Below, one piece after another: positions 35,953 through 49,190 of a stretch of 64,000 nt of DNA (position 1 is its first letter; every line of letters begins with the position of its first letter). Below the pieces are notes generated by a model. It made no database searches. It saw nothing but the letters and a program-made list of their open reading frames with translations, and was not told where the DNA came from. The translations under genes and the position numbers were made by a program. The stretch is from Echinostoma caproni (taxonomy: Eukaryota > Platyhelminthes > Trematoda > Plagiorchiida > Echinostomatidae), in NCBI GenBank assembly GCA_900618425.1, contig UZAN01039623.1, forward strand, positions 33,781 through 97,780. The letters are read 5' to 3'.

Positions 35953-38900
35953 CTGTGAACAATAACGTGATCCTTTAATCACATATTAGTAGGTAAAGAG
36001 TACCTATTTTTTCTCTCTTAAATGAACTCTTTTAGTATATGGTTTATGAATTGTAACGAAGAGCATCCCTGTCGTTTGTCTTCGTCCATACAAATTTTCT
36101 CACACGCGTATACAACCAGGCCTGAATGCCAAAACAGACATTCAAATATGCTCAATCCAATATCCTTCTTGTGTTCCGGTGTGATGGACATATATTGCAA
36201 TGCCGCCCCCACTTAATAAGTGAACACTTGTTAGCTAACGACACCATGAATACGGCTCTCACTTTTACTGGGCATCTATAAAAAATAGTGGTATATCAAA
36301 CACTTTTGGTTGTAAATGACGTTTATTTAATACCGAGAAGCATATCCTTGTATGTGTGAAACACCTCTAAAAGATAGGCTAGTAGAAATTTCACTTGAGA
36401 AAAAAATAGATAGTTTTCTTTATTATTTGCCTATTGATTAGGCGGTTCAATTCTGAATCTTTTGAATTCAACATGTTGTTTCAGTGATAGTTAAGTCGAC
36501 AAATGACTGTGGAAAAACAATCGCGTTAGTGTTTTTGTCTTCAAAATTGTCGGTTCCCTATGGCATTATTCACATATGTCGTCGCATATCTCAGTCATAA
36601 TAATTTCCGTGCCGTTAGGTGACATTATCACATGACATGAATTTCTCATGGCAACCAGAACATGCATTTTATTCAGCCCCAGCTATCGTTTACGCATATC
36701 CCAAATGTAATGGACCCGGGTTCATCAGAGATTTGGTCTATACTCGAGACCTCACCCATATTATGCCGGACCGATATCCAAAGTATGTCACGTGACCCAT
36801 CATCATCGCGCTTCAATGGCTCCTTCAGTAGCCTGCTTCACTTGCCCAGAATTGCGTACAACGTCCCACATCCATGCGTTATGGGCGTGGTTTGGGATAA
36901 AGTGAATTGTCCTGTACTGGGGATGTACTAAGGAGTCTGTTCAATAACAACAACCATATATACACGACAAAGGCGTTCACTGTTATTTTGTTCACCTATG
37001 GACCTAAATATGTTACTTATTATAGTTGCTTTATTGTAATTCTAGTTCGACAGAATCACAATATAGCCTAGACCTAGAGAAAATTAAAAACCCCGAATTT
37101 TTGTATTACTCAGGTCTTCGTAAAAGAATGAAGTATCGAGGAAATATTTCTTTAATATATATTCTTTTTTCATCAAATATTCCATTACCTTCGGTACAGG
37201 CGTGATACAAAACCTTACAGATGCAAGTATAGTAACAGGTGAACTGCTGGTTTCCTATAAAATTCACTAATTGATCAAATGCTACAATGCGGGAACGCTG
37301 GAAAACCTGTTTTGTGTTTGCTACGAGTCATCCGCAGTGCACATCCACTGGGACTCAAACTAGAGCACCGTGTTTCTAAACATCGACACTATATGTGAGA
37401 TAGCGATCATCTTTCACTGTCGCGGAATGTATCGGATCATGCCAGACGGTTGTAGACTGTCACATGCACGGTTTATAAGGAACGAAAGTGATAAAACAGC
37501 TGGTCAATGTATGCAGAGACTTTTCTGTGTTGGGCGGTACACAAAACATGCAGATTGCAAACCCTTTAATCAATAAATTAAACCGTCTAACCAATTCCAC
37601 CTGAATGCGAATACATTCACAAGGCAAAATCAACGCACCATTGATTACTGAAAAAAACAATGAGAAAAATTCATCCGGAGATGCTTCACCCCGTTTTTAC
37701 AATAACAAGAACTGCTTTCCTCTTTAAATCTACTTGGACACGGGGTGCTGAGTCCGACATGGTAACAGCTTAGGTCATCTATGTTGACTTCCCTGGTCTA
37801 GTCAAAACTACAGACACAATTTCATCAATTTAGTTTTGGTTGAAAATTAATCACTTTTCGATGAAATGGTCAACAAACTTCATCTATTCTCATTCCTAAT
37901 TGACAGCTCAGGTGTCACTTCCTACCGCAAAACTGTATATTAGTATAATAGCATACTGAAAGCATTTAGCGTTTGCAGTTTGGCACATTGAATACTCCGA
38001 ATTCCAACAACGATTGCCTTTTGAAGCGCCATGGTTGCAATGTAGCCTGTCGATGCAATAATAGTATAATTGAACTGATTACCTGGTTTCCCATGAAAGG
38101 CATTTTGCTCTCTCTCCAGAAAACCGTGGTGAAATCAGGGAATTTAAAAAGCGATACAACAATGAAGTGAATGATTAACGTTACATAGCTACATTCAAAT
38201 ACGACCATGTTTAAAGAAGTGACTATATTTAAAATCGTAGGGTAAAGAACACAGTTCTCAAAAGTACATATCTACATTACCGTCAGCAGTTTTTTAATGT
38301 TGCGAAATTTGACTCAGTTCGGACAGTCGATCTGACAGCACCCGCTAGCTACACCTCATCTGTGCACCATGCTTGTAACATTAAACTTTGTAAAAATGTA
38401 CTTTCTCCCCATCCGTTGACCACAGACTATTCTGATATTTTGATCTGACTCGCTAACAGAGGCGTGGCTAAAGAATTGCGGGTCTTCATCAAAGACGGTT
38501 TAATACTCAACTAAGACAGTCCCATAAGGCCTCAGTCGAATTCTGTTTCTATGCTCGAAGCTATGACGAAGCGGACTATCAAGTGGCCTATTATGAACCA
38601 CACACTGTATAGACTAATGCACAGTAGCGTCTGAAACATAAGCGCAATGGAATACCGCGACATATCAAGTAGTGTTATGAACGACATTGATTACCTCAGC
38701 CATTTAGAATTGTACCGGTTTGTTTAGGGATAAGTGATAAAACTCTCCTGCGGGCTGTTATTAAATAGAATTTTGATAGGCCCAATGAAATGAGAGAATG
38801 TGACCTAAGTGTGGAGATTACATGGTGTGCAGACTAATGTGGTGAATAGACAAAATTTGCTTTTAGACTAGAGTGAGCAAACACTAGGAAGAGTAGCACG

Positions 38901-41900
38901 CAGCAACAGCAACTTAGGGCAATCGGGATTTTGGGATTACGAGGAAAACAATGTAGCTTGCCTAATATTGGCTGTAGTTTACACGGTTTTACGTGTATCC
39001 AATAGGATAAACCATCTAGATTCTGAAAAGTGGAATCACATTTCAGCAAATGGCTTCATTGAATTTATTCAACTATAATATCCCTTGAAATGACTTTCTG
39101 GGACCATAATTTTATCGTTGCCAGCAGTTCAATTATATTCTTATAGTGTTATGTTCTTATAGTTACACTTTATTTCCTCGGTAACTTCTCCTCACTGATT
39201 GCATTTAGAAGCGTTTTATGTGATCGTCAGCTACAATTTGAGTTGTTAAATAAATTGTCTTAAGTTTGATATGACCATTTTGACAATTACACAGATCCAT
39301 CAGTTGTGATCAAGTTATTTCCTTCATTCATAACAAAATAATATCTACAGTTTAACGTTGCAATACGATAAAATTGATCAAGAAACACTTCAATTCATCT
39401 GTCACAACAATCTGAGTGATACCATAGAAATATTGTTTAAATACCTCAACAGATGTGCAACTACATGTGACAGCCGAAGTTCCAATATGTTTGTTCATGC
39501 TTGTACAACCACCACGCATTTGTTATAAGTGATATCTTGTAATATCAAACTTCACGGGCTACAGGTTTTTGTAATTGGAGAATGAATACAAGTCCTGTCC
39601 TAAGTTACAATTCCGTATCTTTTTCCTGCTTAAGTCTGCTGATGGTAATGTGTTCTAGCTGGCTTGATGTTAGAAATTGGTTCTATATATTTACTATATA
39701 TTATATACATATATATACGAATAAAGCAAATACTTGGGCATTACTAATACACTTTAAATAGCACAGTGATTTGGGTAAACTAATTCCAGTTTATTCCTTG
39801 ATTATAATGCCTTACAGTGCTCAAACTGTCATCTGTATATTCATGGCAAATCTTTCTGTGATTTGGCCAATAATGAGTTACGCATCAAAGAGCACCGCGT
39901 ATTACTAAGCCCAACTAACTTTTGACTGCTTTAGTCATCTTTTAAAAATGCTGGTGAAAGTACGGGCAGATATAAAACGGTTCCACTACAGGAAACTATG
40001 TACCAATACCAATGCGAAAAGTTTGGCATAAGAGATTCTAGTTTTTTTATTAGGGTCGACTAAACTGCAAGAAGTGAAGCCGCATCCGCGTTGAGAATAA
40101 CAATAATGTGCATCTATTTCTGTTGACATATTCATGAGAAATAGAAAAATCTTTGCGCGTGTTTGTGTTTGCTGTTCAGCCAGCCATTCACATGAACTTA
40201 AGAGAGCAGGAAAAACTCATTCACCTCAGAAATGAGGCTACTGCTGCTGCTGCTCGGAAAACTATGAGGTTGAGTCATACAGTTACTTTTGTTCTCGGTT
40301 CCCTCATGGAGCAGACAGATTGGCACGCCCATTCTGGTTGCTATTTACCAAGGCTAGTGCTCTTCCTTAAGGGTACCGACTGATTGGCCAACACTATGGC
40401 GGACGACGCTCTGTCGCGACCTGATTAGACATGTTGAGGTGAACTGGGGCTTCCCCGCAAAACTGACTTTGTTCAAATCGATGAACGGAGAAGCGATTAT
40501 ACATAACAACTGGCCGAAAACAAAAACGTGCAATAGCGCTAGCAGGATCTCATGAATGAATATTGATCGTGAAAATGCAACAGTTAGAAACTAGGTGTTA
40601 AAACCTGTCTCGGATAATTTCATATGCTTTATGATGCCTTGTTTCCATATCGCTAGATTTTGAGCCACGACTGTTTGCCTCCTAAGCGCTATCAGATGAG
40701 GTACATATACCTTCAGACTAGATGAAACCTTTATTCTATGTAACGCACTGTACTTTTAAAGTTTTTTGACGTAATCTTTAGCTGGAAACTTATCCAACCT
40801 TCGGAGTTCACCTGAGTTCATTTTCGAGTTGCTCACCGGGTAAATTTCTGTGTTTTTATCATTATGCCGTTCTCCATCGGGAATCTTTTGAAATTCTAAA
40901 TGAAGACTGACTAGGGGCGGTGAGCGGCAAAGTTTTTTATTGGAGCTAGATGTACAAATTACAATAAATTGATTCTTAAATATCTGCTAACTGCGTTGTT
41001 GGAACCGTTCTACGGCTTCAAACATTCACTAATAACGTTTTGGACTGATGAACTGTACTTGAATGTAAGGCCCAACGTTCATAATCGTCAGTATTGACCA
41101 ACTGTTAACCCCGGGTGGAAAATTGATGCACACTTTTTCACTTTTAGACAGGGGATCACCACCGGCGTTTTCAGTTGCTCATTTAAATATCAAAGCTAAA
41201 AATTATTTTTTAATAGTGAGGATATTTATTTATAAAGTGATTTGGTTCCGAGCAAATGTTTCACATGGTAGATCCCCGGCGGTACCGAAAGATGTTCGTT
41301 TGACATATTCCAAACTTGTAAACTTCAACATATTTTGTTTAGGTATCCGATTACTACCACCATTGACGAAGACAAACTGTTTTTGACTTAAGCAATGAAA
41401 TGAGTAGTTAATAAATATTAATAGTACTATTTATTTCGTTTTGGCTGAATAATTTCAATGAACGTTCCAGTTTCCGTCATTTGGGATTGTTGGCTCATGT
41501 GATATTATTCATGCTTAGCTGTGGTTAGTTATTGATCAATTGTTGGGGATAATACCGACTATATCAGTAAAATCCTGCAAGACTCTGAGGACTGAGCGCG
41601 CACCAACAAATGCCTTCAAAGTGATCATCTTTCTAAAAGTTTCGTTCATCATAAATGACGGAATAAAGCAGTTCCTCCTGTGCTTTTGCAATTTGCAGCA
41701 TCCATAGATAATAAACATTTTTCGAGGAGGACGAGGAGGATAAATGCACCAACAATCTGCTTTCCGGAACATTGTCATTACGGGACGTATGAGTAACTAC
41801 CTGACTGAACAAAAGGGATCCGAAATGACAACTATAGTAGCCAAAGTATCGTACACGTTTTAGGAACTGCATCAAAATGTAGTCTGTGTACCTTTTACCA

Positions 41901-43940
41901 ATCTGAACATGCATAGTTTTTCCGTAGTTTATTATTCATTTCGATATCGTAAATGCACGTTCTCATCCAAAGATGCGCTATTGTTTGAAATCGCTTACGC
42001 TATATCTGTTTTTTGGTTATTCGCGGACTATTTTTCTATTGTAGTAAAGACACTATGAAATAAGAGTTTCGGTTTCCAAGATCCAACTTTGCACTCAATG
42101 GGCACTCGGACCATTAGGATAGCGAAAGGTTTCCCTGCGGCAAGAACATTTCAAAGAAGTCTGAGAATTGGCCAACAGTGCATGTACAATCTCATTGCCT
42201 GTCTCTCAGCGGAACAAGTCTGTTGCGAGTACACATAGGTGATTTTCCCACACCACAGATAAGACTTTCATGTACAATTCATGTGCAAGCCAATTGTATG
42301 TATATTCATTTACTTTTTCCTGTGCAGGAACCTGCATAGAACACACGGTTAGACGATCGGTTAAACGCATTTGTAAACATCATTCAGTGTGTATGAATAC
42401 TAGAACTATTAATCCAATCACCTGGGAAGTGGTTTCCTGATCAGCCAAAACGGAACGCGCTGTGATTTTGACCGAGTTTTGAGGCCCCATGTATAAGGTT
42501 TGTGATCGACCCGCAATGCAGGTTCGTTGTTAGGTGTCAGTAACAGTGAGAGCGGTAGTAGTTCGTCTTTATGCTGGAAAATGAGTGGCGCATGCGCTAA
42601 CATACCCTTAATCCACTACACAAATTATAAATTCCAAGTACTATCGAACGACTAGGTGAATTAACAAACAACGGTGACCCTTTTGAAGTTCACATTCCCC
42701 CTCAAGATTAAGGCTACCATCAATAGTCTGTGATGTGAGTATTACTTCCCCAGCGAAATTGTCTCCCGTAATTCGATATATATTCTAAAGTGTTGGTGGG
42801 ATTGCGTATCATTGAAAGCGAGCTTGTTAGCCACCGTCCTTTGTTTTGATGTTCTCGGTGGCAATGCCCATGCAGGTGCAAGTTTAAGAAAAAGCCGGAA
42901 ACCGAAGTAGAAAACAGAAACCTGGAATGTTTCCGCTCGTTTTGTGTTTATTATAATTCTTTGACACGGTTATTGTCGACACGTGTGGCTAGGTGGCATT
43001 GGCATCCAAGTATTAAAAATATAATTTAGCTCTGAATGAAACTAATTAGTTTTCTTCCCGACTGACTCCCATCGTCATGCATCACGTCTGCGTCGATTTT
43101 TCCACTTTCCATTTGTGAGAGTGATTCCGAATGATCGAAATCCGTCAGGAATAAGTTTGGCAACGAATATACTCGCATCTACAAGTGACATAATTGTACC
43201 GAGGAAAGAAAACATATTCGAGCGATTTCCCCGTATTGACATGGTAATTTTGAAGCCGTACGTGGTCATGATCGACGACTTTGTACAGTTGACTCTTCCT
43301 AACACCTAACTAGGCTCACGAAAACAATTAGACACACGGACCACCATCTGACTTAGCTACCGCAATTATGTTCCGTTGGAATCGATTTAAGTTTACTGAA
43401 TGAATTTGAGAATGAGAAAGTAGTATATCTGGTCCAGACATGTGGCGATTTACGAGATCCAGATTACGAAAACAGGTACTGGGTATACTGAACAAGAAGA
43501 GGTAAAACAAAATCACTTAGTAAAAATAATAATCCAGTCAACTCCGACTGATTTTAGGGACAGTTATCAATAAACCTTGCCACTTCTTTCTGTTTTGTAG
43601 ACAAAATAAAAATTTTCGGCAATCAGACTCACCCATCGCCAATAGTTTAGCCCATGCTGTATACAATCTCCCATCAACACTAGAACGTGCTTTCTATATC
43701 GATGAGTATTCTCAAATATCCTTTACTTTAAACCTAACGTGTGCAGACATAAAAACTACAAAACATGAAGGCTTAATGTTGGAGGGCTTTGAAATTCTGC
43801 AGCGCCACTGTTTTCGTTCCATCATTACTTTATAATCACTGATATTTCTCTTGTTTCTTTATAACAATCGAAAGGTTTCGTTGCCAGTCGCGCCTCCAGG
43901 AAAAAATTAAAACATCTGATTTATCTCCAGAGGTACTTGA
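35953..43940. other. 8-kb stretch without a gene I can name
   Basis: AT-rich, with short chance open frames. A GC-richer patch at 36,690-36,930 contains a possible minus-strand exon (36,756-36,832, see findings). An AT-dinucleotide tract lies at 39,683-39,720. Frames at 41,123-41,386, 42,418-42,603 and 43,075-43,309 are open but unrecognised. Confidence 0.5.
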
Positions 43941-43949
43941 ATTTGGAAA

Positions 43950-44977
43950 ATTTGTGAGAAACAAATGCAGAAGGATCTACAGAAAATCTCGTGGAGATTG
44001 CAAGGAACATTGGGGTGAATGGAGAGAAGCACTGCATAAAAAGGGATTTGTCGCTATCAGCAACTGCCTCAATTCATTGCCTGGGAAATTATCAGATTTA
44101 TTTATTCTCTTGCGCATTATGGAATATTCCAAATTATAGAGACCTGGTTACGTAGTGATATTTAGGAGGGTACTCAAAATGGTGACTTCTCGGGATACCG
44201 AGTTGACCGTCCTGCAACGTATCGCAAGCAGGGAGGAGAACTTATGACTTATATATGGTTTACGAACAGCGGCGACATCAAAAGAAGAAAAACTCAGTGT
44301 AAACCAGAGAACCTAGAGAAGCTCAGTGTGATGGTTTCCCAGACAAACTCTCTAATCCAATCTATGCAATCAACGTGAATGGTTAGTCATATCAGCTTTA
44401 CCTTGGTGACTAACCCCTACCCTCTCCCGTTTTTTGTGTTAGTGTGTGGTGTTGTACGTTGCGATTAGCTATCTCGTCTTCGTCTCGCGAGCATTATCTC
44501 ACTGACTATAAAAATCAATTTAACTGTACAGATGCAGCAAAATGTTCCTGGATAGATTGTGCGAACGCATGTATTTGAATTCTTCATTCATATATATGAT
44601 GGGAAAACAGCGTTATACATTTCTAATCTTTCCACCTATCATGATCACCTAACATTTCGCTACAAAATATGCTGCCCTTGGGAGACACTATCCCTTCACT
44701 GAGACCGTATCTCGTCTCCTCATTTGAATCAATTACGTCGAAGGATTGGGCGTACAAAAGCAAAGATCATCCTGAGGATGAAACTCTTATCAGTTGCTAT
44801 CAAAAGCAAGCTACATCGGCTGAAAGTCATTTACACTCGTTCACTCCTGAACAACAAAACCCGCATGGAGACCTGGAACACCATCAATCAAGTGAGTGAT
44901 TATTCCTCGATCGCGCCTCAAACAACAATAGACGTTGAAGTGCTAAATGGAATGGTCAATAAAGGAACCAGATTAGC
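43950..44977 (+). mobile_element. non-LTR retrotransposon remnant (family 2), endonuclease part
   Basis: From about 44,065 the plus-strand frame reads LPGKLSDLFILLRIMEYSK, a typical N-terminal stretch of LINE apurinic-type endonucleases. It then shifts to IIETWLRSD, stop, and GYRVDRPATYRKQGGELMTY. These match the ETWL and the R-x-GGG-V motifs. From 44,690 to 44,976 a Lys/Arg-rich stretch (NNKTRMETWNTINQVSD) resembles the linker between endonuclease and reverse transcriptase. Several stops and shifts are present. The reverse transcriptase of a different-looking family resumes only after 47.9 kb, suggesting interruption by the LINE that follows. Confidence 0.65.
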
Positions 44978-46162
44978 TTGAGGCGTGAATGGCGAGGTAA
45001 CCGCGCTGTGCTAGCCTCAACCAATACCCGAGGGATGTTGGGAAAAAGGGATGAGCTGGAGAACTGGATTGTATCCCACAATCCCAATCTCTTTGCAATC
45101 ATTGAGACCTGGCTGACACCGGATGTCCGGGACTCCGAAATATCACTCCACGGATACACAGTGTTTCGAACGGATTGATCATCGTCAAGTCGCGGTGGTG
45201 GAATTGTTATTTTTGTCCGCTTGGGTCTCCCTGTTCGAGTGCTGAAGAATTACGTCCATCCGGAAGGATTTGGAGAAGCCCTGTGGTGCAGAATCAAGCT
45301 TTGTGCCGGAAGGTATACCACAGTTGGATTGATTTACCGCACACCAGCTGTGTACGTCCCAGGGCTGCTGGCCAGCATACAGAGTTACGCCTGCGATGGA
45401 CATTGTCTTGTCTTGGGTGATTTCAACGCGCCCCATGCTGACTGGAAAACTGACATCTGCTCTCAGCATGCAGATTTGTTCTCCAGAGACATTATTTTCT
45501 CTTTTCGGGCCCTGTTGTTTGTTCAGCATGTTCATGTGCCCACGCGGATAGTTGGGAATCAAAGATCCATCCTTGACCTGGTATTTTCGCCGAGGCAATC
45601 ACATACGACTAGGATTGACCTCCTTCCACCAATTGCATCTAGTGATCACTCCGTTCTGTGTATACACTGGAGGCGTGGCGTACCCCAAACGGACAAACCA
45701 CAGGACGGACGGGATCTGTGGCGCTCATTCTTTCCGGATATGCGTCAGGCTGCAACGCTCACAAATAGGGATTCCCGAAACCCTGAAGATGTGGATGTAT
45801 CCTGGGAATTGGTTCGTCATAGAATCCATCAACTCTTACTGGAATTCTCTTTATCTCACCACCATCGAACACACGCTATGGGCCCACCGTGGTTTGATCG
45901 AGAACTGTGGGCGTGCCTCCGGCAGCGGAATAAAGCCTGGTCCAGGTACCGTGCAACAGGCGCAGGATATGGGGAATACCGATGTATTCGGAATCATTGT
46001 ACTGCACTAAAAAAATGCGAGAGAACCAGATTCGAGGAACTACTAGCAGCGGATTCAGTACAAGCACCAAAACGATTGTATGCCTACCTCCGGCGAAGAT
46101 CCAGAGCAACGCCTGGTCTCTTGACTCTCGCCAAAGATGGGGCACCAGCCGAAAAAGGTTAG
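44978..46162 (+). pseudogene. LINE endonuclease domain (APE-type)
   Basis: One frame with a single TGA at 45,176. Motifs in order: N-T-R-G (start), IIETWLTPDV (about 45,098), SRGGGIVIFV (about 45,190), VGLIYRTP, LGDFNAPHADW (about 45,414-45,446), DLVFSP, and SDHSVL (about 45,640-45,658). These include the catalytic Glu of E-T-W, the D-F-N pair and the terminal S-D-H. The TGA most simply reflects a CGA-to-TGA change. The frame then runs through a basic linker and is lost in the -1 direction near 46,140. Confidence 0.85.
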
Positions 46163-47070
46163 GACAGAGCTCACATCACATTATGCCTCAGTGTACACCC
46201 CAGCCTGCAGCACACTGGTACATCTACTGGACACTGACACTGCGCTGAAATGGGCCCCATTTACCATCGGAGAGGTAGTCCTGGAGCTGCGTCGACCAAA
46301 GGTTCACCAGTCACCTGGACCTGATTGTGTGCATCCGTTGATCCTGAAGGAGCTGACAGATGAACTTGCAGAGCCACTGTGCAACCTGTTCAATTTGTCA
46401 TGCACTCAAGGGCGTTTACCACAGCAGTGGAAGGACGTTGTCATTGTTCCACTGCCCAAAGGTGGGGATAGAAGTGACCCTGGGAACTACCGACCAGTCA
46501 GTCTTACTAGCATTGTGGGTAAAGTAATAGAGCGACTGGTGGCTGCACGGCTTCGGCAGCATTTGGTGTGCCACGGTCACCTGTGCCACCAACAGCACGG
46601 TTTCCGGCCGGGGCGCTCATGCCTCTAAAATCTGCTACTTGCACGTGAATGCTGGACCGGGGACAAGACCAAAAGACACGAAACGGACATCATCTTCCTG
46701 GACTTCAGCAAGGCCTTCGACAAGGTGCCGCACGACCTACTTCTGCGAAAGCTGTCCAACCTAGGTGTAGGTGTGGTAATGCGCAATTGGCTGGAGACTT
46801 CCTCGTCGATTGGAAATTCTGCGTCCGTGTTGGCAAATAGCTCTCTGCGTGGTATTCCGTTCCCAGTGGGGTCCCCCAAGGCTCGGTTCTTGGCCCATTG
46901 CTATTTGTGTTATATGTGAACGAACTGCCTGGTAAACTGTGCAGCCCATCCCTCATGTATGCGGATGAAATAAAATCTGGAATACAATCAATGTTCCGAA
47001 TGATCAAAGTTCTCTTCAAGCGGATTTGAACAAATTGGCTCAGTGGGCGGACAACTGGGCTCTTCCAGTC
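46137..47070 (+). pseudogene. LINE reverse transcriptase domain
   Basis: Motifs in order: QSPGPDCVHPLILKEL, LPQQWKDVVIVPLPKGGD, NYRPVSLTSIVGKVIE, QHGFRPGRSCL then TAA, FLDFSKAFDKVPHDLL (about 46,698-46,745), a frameshift near 46,800, SGVPQGSVLGPLLFVLYVN, and MYADE at 46,955-46,969 where active enzymes have Y-A-D-D. A further shift follows at about 46,975, then QADLNKLAQWADNWAL. The changed second Asp would abolish catalysis by itself. Confidence 0.87.
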
Positions 47071-47083
47071 AACACAGCAAAGT

Positions 47084-47749
47084 GTGCTGACCTGCACTTN
47101 CAACTTCCAGGGAACCGCATTGCGCAGAACATCGTGCGAACAAGACCTGGGTGTTATGGTTACGTCATCACTAAAGACCCGAGAAAACACCGATCGGGTC
47201 TGCGCTAGCGCATGGAGCATTCTGGGGCCTATTCGGCGATCTTTCAACCAGCTCACGATGGACGCTTCCAGGCTGCTGTACGCTTCCCATGTTAGACCAA
47301 GACTTGAGTACAGTGGTGCGGCGACATACCATTGCACGACCGGTAAACTGGCTAAGTTGAAGCGTGTGCAACGTGCTGCCACTAGACTCGTTGTTGGACT
47401 ACGCGGGACCAGTTATGAAGGTCGTCTACAGGCTACTGATCTGTTCCCAATTGCGTATCGACGCCTCAAGGGAGATCTCATCTGCCTGAGAAAGATCCTG
47501 AGAGGTGATAAGGGCCCGGAGCTGTAACAGTACTTCCCTTTACAGACAGAGCACCGCACGCGGGGTCACTCCCTCACGTTGCGGAAACTTCAGTTAGTTG
47601 GTCTTCAGATAGTCTACCGACTCTCGCGTAGGTCAACAACACTCTGGAATTCCCTTCCAGCGATGGTGGTGGAAGAGAAGACAGACGCTGCTTTCAAACG
47701 GCGTCTGGATGAGCACCTGAAGGGGCTGTGGAGGAACGAACACTTGTGA
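47084..47749 (+). pseudogene. LINE C-terminal domain
   Basis: The frame reads CEQDLGVMVTSSLKTRENT, VQRAATRLVVGLRGTSYE, RRLKGDLICLRKIL, stop at 47,525, then RGHSLTLRKL, TLWNSLPAMVVE and AFKRRLDEHLKGLW, ending at TGA 47,747-47,749. This layout (RA-T-K/R-L-V, R-R-x-R-G-D, W-N-x-L-P, F-K-x-x-L-D) is characteristic of the region after the RT in CR1/Jockey-type elements. The same module appears on the minus strand at 63.5-63.98 kb. Confidence 0.85.
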
Positions 47750-47904
47750 TCGGACCTTCGACGCNACGCAGTGGTGATGGGGCTTACACGAGCCCCCTGC
47801 CCTCTGCTCTCAATCCTGAAGACTAAAGGGAGACGGGGCCAGCCATCGACAGCACGAATACCGATCTCAGCGATACAACACCATTCAGTATTCAACGAGA
47901 GGAT

Positions 47905-49190
47905 GGTCTAACGGAGTTGTTGATTTCCAAACCCAATGAATCACCCAGTCTGGACAAGTTGAAGGCTGCCATTCTTAACGGGTGCACTCACACACTTCCG
48001 CCAATGCTCACAGCTCTGATCATCCGGTTCTTGGGAAACGAAATTAGACATTTGCCTCCATCACTCCGGCACCTAGAAGTTGGACTTCAAAATTATGTAT
48101 CATCACATGTACGTCTCTTGTGTTGAAGCTTTTCGTGAAGTTACTCCTTCAAAGAATGTCATCGCTACTTAATGGGTAGGACCCTAGCCAATTTGCATAC
48201 AGCCGCTTTTGTTCTACACTAGATGTCCTAGCTTCTCTGGTCCACTCAATTCCATCAGCACTCAACAGAAATAAGAAAGCTGTCAGAATTGGTTTTCTGG
48301 ATTACGCCTTCAATTATGTTGACAGGCCCAAGTTGTTAACTACGGTACTCACGAACTATTTCACCATTCGATCACAGTTCACATATTATCTCGGTCCTCC
48401 TCCTTAATCTCCACACTAAGGGTATCATAAGGTGTCATTCCGTCCCCATGTATCTTTTCCGCTTATATTTCATCCATGTCTACTTCTCGAAATTCCCTGC
48501 TTAGTAAATACACAGTCGATGATGTGATCGGAATCGGAATCCTGATGCATCTGTCAGCTTCACCTTCAACTTGGCCTTTCTAACCTTACTGAGTGATACA
48601 ATTAACATAGCCTAACTTTCAAGTCCTCCAAGTACGAAGACATACTGTTCTCGCTTCTCAAAGGAAACCGTTATGGAAATCTCTTACAATTCTGTCCCAC
48701 GATAAAGATCCGTGATGATCCAACCCGTAGGTATCTTGGTGTGCCAACCAACCGAAATTCATGCTGGTCTGACTAAGTTATTTATGCATCTGAAAAGGTC
48801 AGAAAGTTTATCATTTTATGTCCTAAGCCTGAAAGCTTTGTCCATTCCTCACTTATTGATCCGCCATTTTTTTGCTTGCATTTTTACCCCTTTGGCTGTA
48901 CGGGTACTCTGTAATCTTCCCTATGATGCACAAGACGGACTATGAGTTGTTTTCAAGATTCTCAGCACATTTACCTAGAAGTGGCTGGATTTCCGAGAAA
49001 ATCCTTTGTCAATTCGTCGTTTCACAACATAGAAAATCTTTTTTTGTTATCCAAAAAAATCGTGAACAACCGTTGGCATCCATTGTACGTAGGCTTTATG
49101 AATTATATCCTCTTCATCAATCCAATTCCATTATAATTGTATATTTGATTGCACAGCCGCCTACCGCGTTTCTGTAATGCCTTATCTGGC
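47905..49190 (+). mobile_element. non-LTR retrotransposon remnant (family 2), reverse transcriptase part
   Basis: Motifs in order: VLKLFVKLLLQRM (about 48,120-48,160), PSQFAYS (about 48,190), VRIGFLDYAFNYVDRPKLL (about 48,280-48,330, the motif with the first catalytic Asp), KYTVDDV (about 48,507-48,527, an altered Y-A-D-D box), KRSESLSFYVLSLKALSIP (about 48,795), and a 3' end with CQFVVSQHRKSFF and PLHQSN. The motifs lie in different frames with many stops. It is a different lineage from the LINE just upstream. Together with 43,950-44,977 it probably forms one old element split by that LINE. Confidence 0.68.

Larger units (their letters stand above)
44978..47905 (+). mobile_element. CR1/Jockey-like LINE, 5'-truncated and disabled
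   Basis: It contains most of one open frame: endonuclease (44,990-45,680), linker, reverse transcriptase (46,137 to about 47,060) and C-terminal domain (47,084-47,749), then about 150 bases of 3' UTR. It is disabled by stops at 45,176-45,178, 46,626-46,628 and 47,525-47,527, by frameshifts near 46,140, 46,800 and 46,970, and by Ns at 47,100 and 47,765. It is GC-richer than its flanks and better preserved than family 2, so probably younger. The 5' end starts just inside the endonuclease, the usual truncation pattern of LINEs. Superfamily is judged from motif layout and the C-terminal domain. Confidence 0.85.

Noticed and set aside
43075..43309. Overlapping open frames on both strands
   Set aside because: Neither strand shows a motif or splice context; both being open suggests chance.
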